Shown here piece by piece: positions 5,484 through 6,340 of a stretch of DNA of 6,340 bases. This DNA comes from Nitrospinota bacterium (GTDB lineage: Bacteria; 2-12-FULL-45-22; JACOWJ01), in contig JACOWJ010000040.1 in the NCBI GenBank assembly GCA_016176845.1, positions 1 to 6,340 on the forward strand. Direction: 5' to 3'. A model generated the notes under the pieces. That model did not search any database. It had not been told where the DNA came from and saw nothing but the letters and a program-made list of their open reading frames with translations. The first letter of the stretch is position 1. Each line of letters begins with the position of its first letter. The position numbers were made by a program, and so were the translations under genes.

Positions 5484-5725
5484 TAGGCAACTTCCTTAAT
5501 GGACAATTCGATTCCATAGATTATGGGTAAAGGAAGGTTTTTGTGAATCCGAAATAAAATCCATTCTTCCAGAACCTCTTCCAATTGTTCTCGGCACTCC
5601 TCAAGGGTCTGTGCATTGGCATAAACGCCATTACATTCTGGAATTTCCCCATAATAAGTGCCATCGTCTGATAGTATTTCATATTTTGCACAACGTAGCG
5701 CAGCTCGTATGTAGTTTATTAACAT
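5483..5725 (-). CDS. hicB: HicB-family antitoxin, orphaned
   Basis: An 80-residue small protein of the HicB / UPF0150 type. The characteristic partial RNase H-like segment is YYGEIPECNGVYANAQTLEE (24-43), followed by a helix CREQLEEVLEEWILFRI and the C-terminal PLPIIYGIELSIKEVA. It has no DNA-binding C-terminal extension, so it is the short form. HicB normally binds and inhibits the mRNA-cleaving toxin HicA encoded next to it. Here the downstream hicA is reduced to a 13-codon relic and there is no room for an intact copy on the upstream side. It starts 20 bp after the stop of the truncated methyltransferase. No strong ribosome binding site is visible before ATG 5725. Base composition is much more AT-rich than the plus-strand operon, consistent with transfer. 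Family assignment is secure; activity as a free antitoxin is doubtful. Confidence 0.85.
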   Translation of the reverse strand: MLINYIRAALRCAKYEILSDDGTYYGEIPECNGVYANAQTLEECREQLEEVLEEWILFRIHKNLPLPIIYGIELSIKEVA

Positions 5726-5745
5726 GATAGTTTAATGCGCTCAGG

Positions 5746-6243
5746 TTATTGAGAAATGGCCGCCGTGTAGATATTTATCTTCCCTTTTTTCTCAAATCCG
5801 ACAACCCGAAATCCTTTCGTTTCTAAAGTGTTTCTTCCGTCATGGTAATCCTGGAAATTGGGCCATGGAGCATTTTCCAGCTTTAATAATGGAACCAAAA
5901 TTTTTCTCATTGATCTTATAGTGAGAGTTTCATCCTCCCAGTGCATCGCATCGAAGATGAAATATCCATCACCTTGTAAACGTAAGAATCTCATTATATT
6001 TTCCAAAAAATATAACATTTCGTTTTTTCTCAGATAAAACATCACTCCCTCTGCAACCATAATTGTTTTTGGATTATAAATATATTCATCAAACATGAAA
6101 ATATCATCATCTATCACATTAAAAGGTTTTAAAATATGATTATCTCTTTTCAATGGAATCATTTCTGTTTTAAAATTTATGACTTCAGGTAAATCACTCT
6201 CAATATAAGCTAAATTTGGATATTTTTCCGTAAACTTAAGCCT
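5746..6243 (-). pseudogene. SAM-dependent methyltransferase (LCM/COG3315-like), N-terminal half missing
   Basis: The reading frame ends at 5746 with the peptide IYTAAISQ. Recognisable segments are FTEKYPNLAYIESDLPEVI (about 6232-6176), MVAEGVMFYLRKNEML and GYFIFDAMHWEDE, the pattern of leucine-carboxyl-methyltransferase-like O-methyltransferases (acidic DLPEV segment, then the EGVxxYL motif). The first ATG in frame is at 6162, but homology plainly runs upstream of it to about 6243, and no ATG, GTG or TTG lies in frame between 6163 and the window edge. The glycine-rich SAM-binding motif expected just before the DLPEV segment is absent; instead the frame enters unrelated sequence (GGIPGPKIGQKIHPKN). 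About 166 residues remain of a family usually near 270-300. It is therefore most likely a 3' remnant cut by an insertion or recombination. Codon use is AT-rich, unlike the operon. Confidence 0.65.
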
Positions 6244-6340
6244 GGGGTGTCCAAAAACGCTGTTTTTAGGGTGTATTTTTTGCCCGATTTTTGGACCCGG
6301 GATACCACCCCATTCAACCGTGATCAGCCGTGAGAGCCAC
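6241..6340. mobile_element. possible mobile-element end abutting the truncated methyltransferase
   Basis: Composition changes abruptly at about 6241 from very AT-rich to mixed, exactly where the methyltransferase similarity stops. The new sequence opens CCTGGGGTGTCCAAAAACGC, contains a perfect 9-bp inverted repeat (6249-6257 with 6288-6296) and GGGTGT twice (6245-6250, 6269-6274). This suits the terminus of an insertion sequence, but no transposase or second terminal repeat is inside the window and I cannot name a family. Confidence 0.35.
6249..6296. repeat. 9-bp perfect inverted repeat, GTCCAAAAA / TTTTTGGAC
   Basis: GTCCAAAAA (6249-6257) pairs perfectly with TTTTTGGAC (6288-6296) across 30 bases. 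Two more G-C pairs follow outward after a one-base bulge (6246-6247 with 6297-6298). It could be a hairpin, an internal element of an insertion-sequence end, or a transcription stop. Confidence 0.7.

Overview
The window reads as part of an anaerobic acyl-CoA catabolic operon on the plus strand (about 45-5406), followed by a short AT-rich segment with genes on the minus strand (about 5442-6243) that looks transferred and eroded at both ends. The operon part is GC-rich with strongly GC-ending codons. Its core enzymes belong to the oxygen-sensitive, ATP-activated 2-hydroxyacyl-CoA dehydratase / class I benzoyl-CoA reductase superfamily, so the host is most likely a strict anaerobe, perhaps a fermenter, syntroph or sulfate reducer. 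The lineage cannot be fixed from this sequence.

Operon layout, left to right: an acyl-CoA dehydrogenase (45-1196); two related iron-sulfur subunits of the dehydratase/benzoyl-CoA-reductase type (1228-2358, BcrC/BadD/BzdN-like, and 2456-3742, BcrB/BadE/BzdO-like); a repeat-filled 276-bp spacer (3743-4018); a single BadF/BadG/HgdC-type ATPase activator with its [4Fe-4S] cysteines (4019-4801); and a PHP-domain metal-dependent hydrolase (4798-5406) that starts at TTG inside the activator stop codon. The expected logic is that the activator hydrolyses ATP to push one low-potential electron onto the dehydratase/reductase pair, which removes water from a 2-hydroxyacyl-CoA or reduces an aromatic acyl-CoA. 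The acyl-CoA dehydrogenase then interconverts the unsaturated and saturated thioesters. The dehydrogenase has Gln at the position of the usual catalytic Glu, which suggests unusual chemistry. The substrate cannot be read from sequence alone.

The two larger spacers in the operon hold non-coding structure. One is a set of nested and competing inverted repeats (2369-2441) ending at the ribosome binding site of the second subunit. The other is a composite of heptamer tracts and two 72-bp direct repeats (3748-4004), whose first part fits a G-quadruplex pattern.

The right-hand AT-rich segment runs on the minus strand. It contains the C-terminal part of a methyltransferase of the leucine-carboxyl-methyltransferase-like type whose N-terminal half is missing, an apparently intact hicB antitoxin gene, and a 13-codon relic of hicA. 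About 100 bp at the right edge (6241-6340) are of different character and may be the end of a mobile element that cut the methyltransferase.
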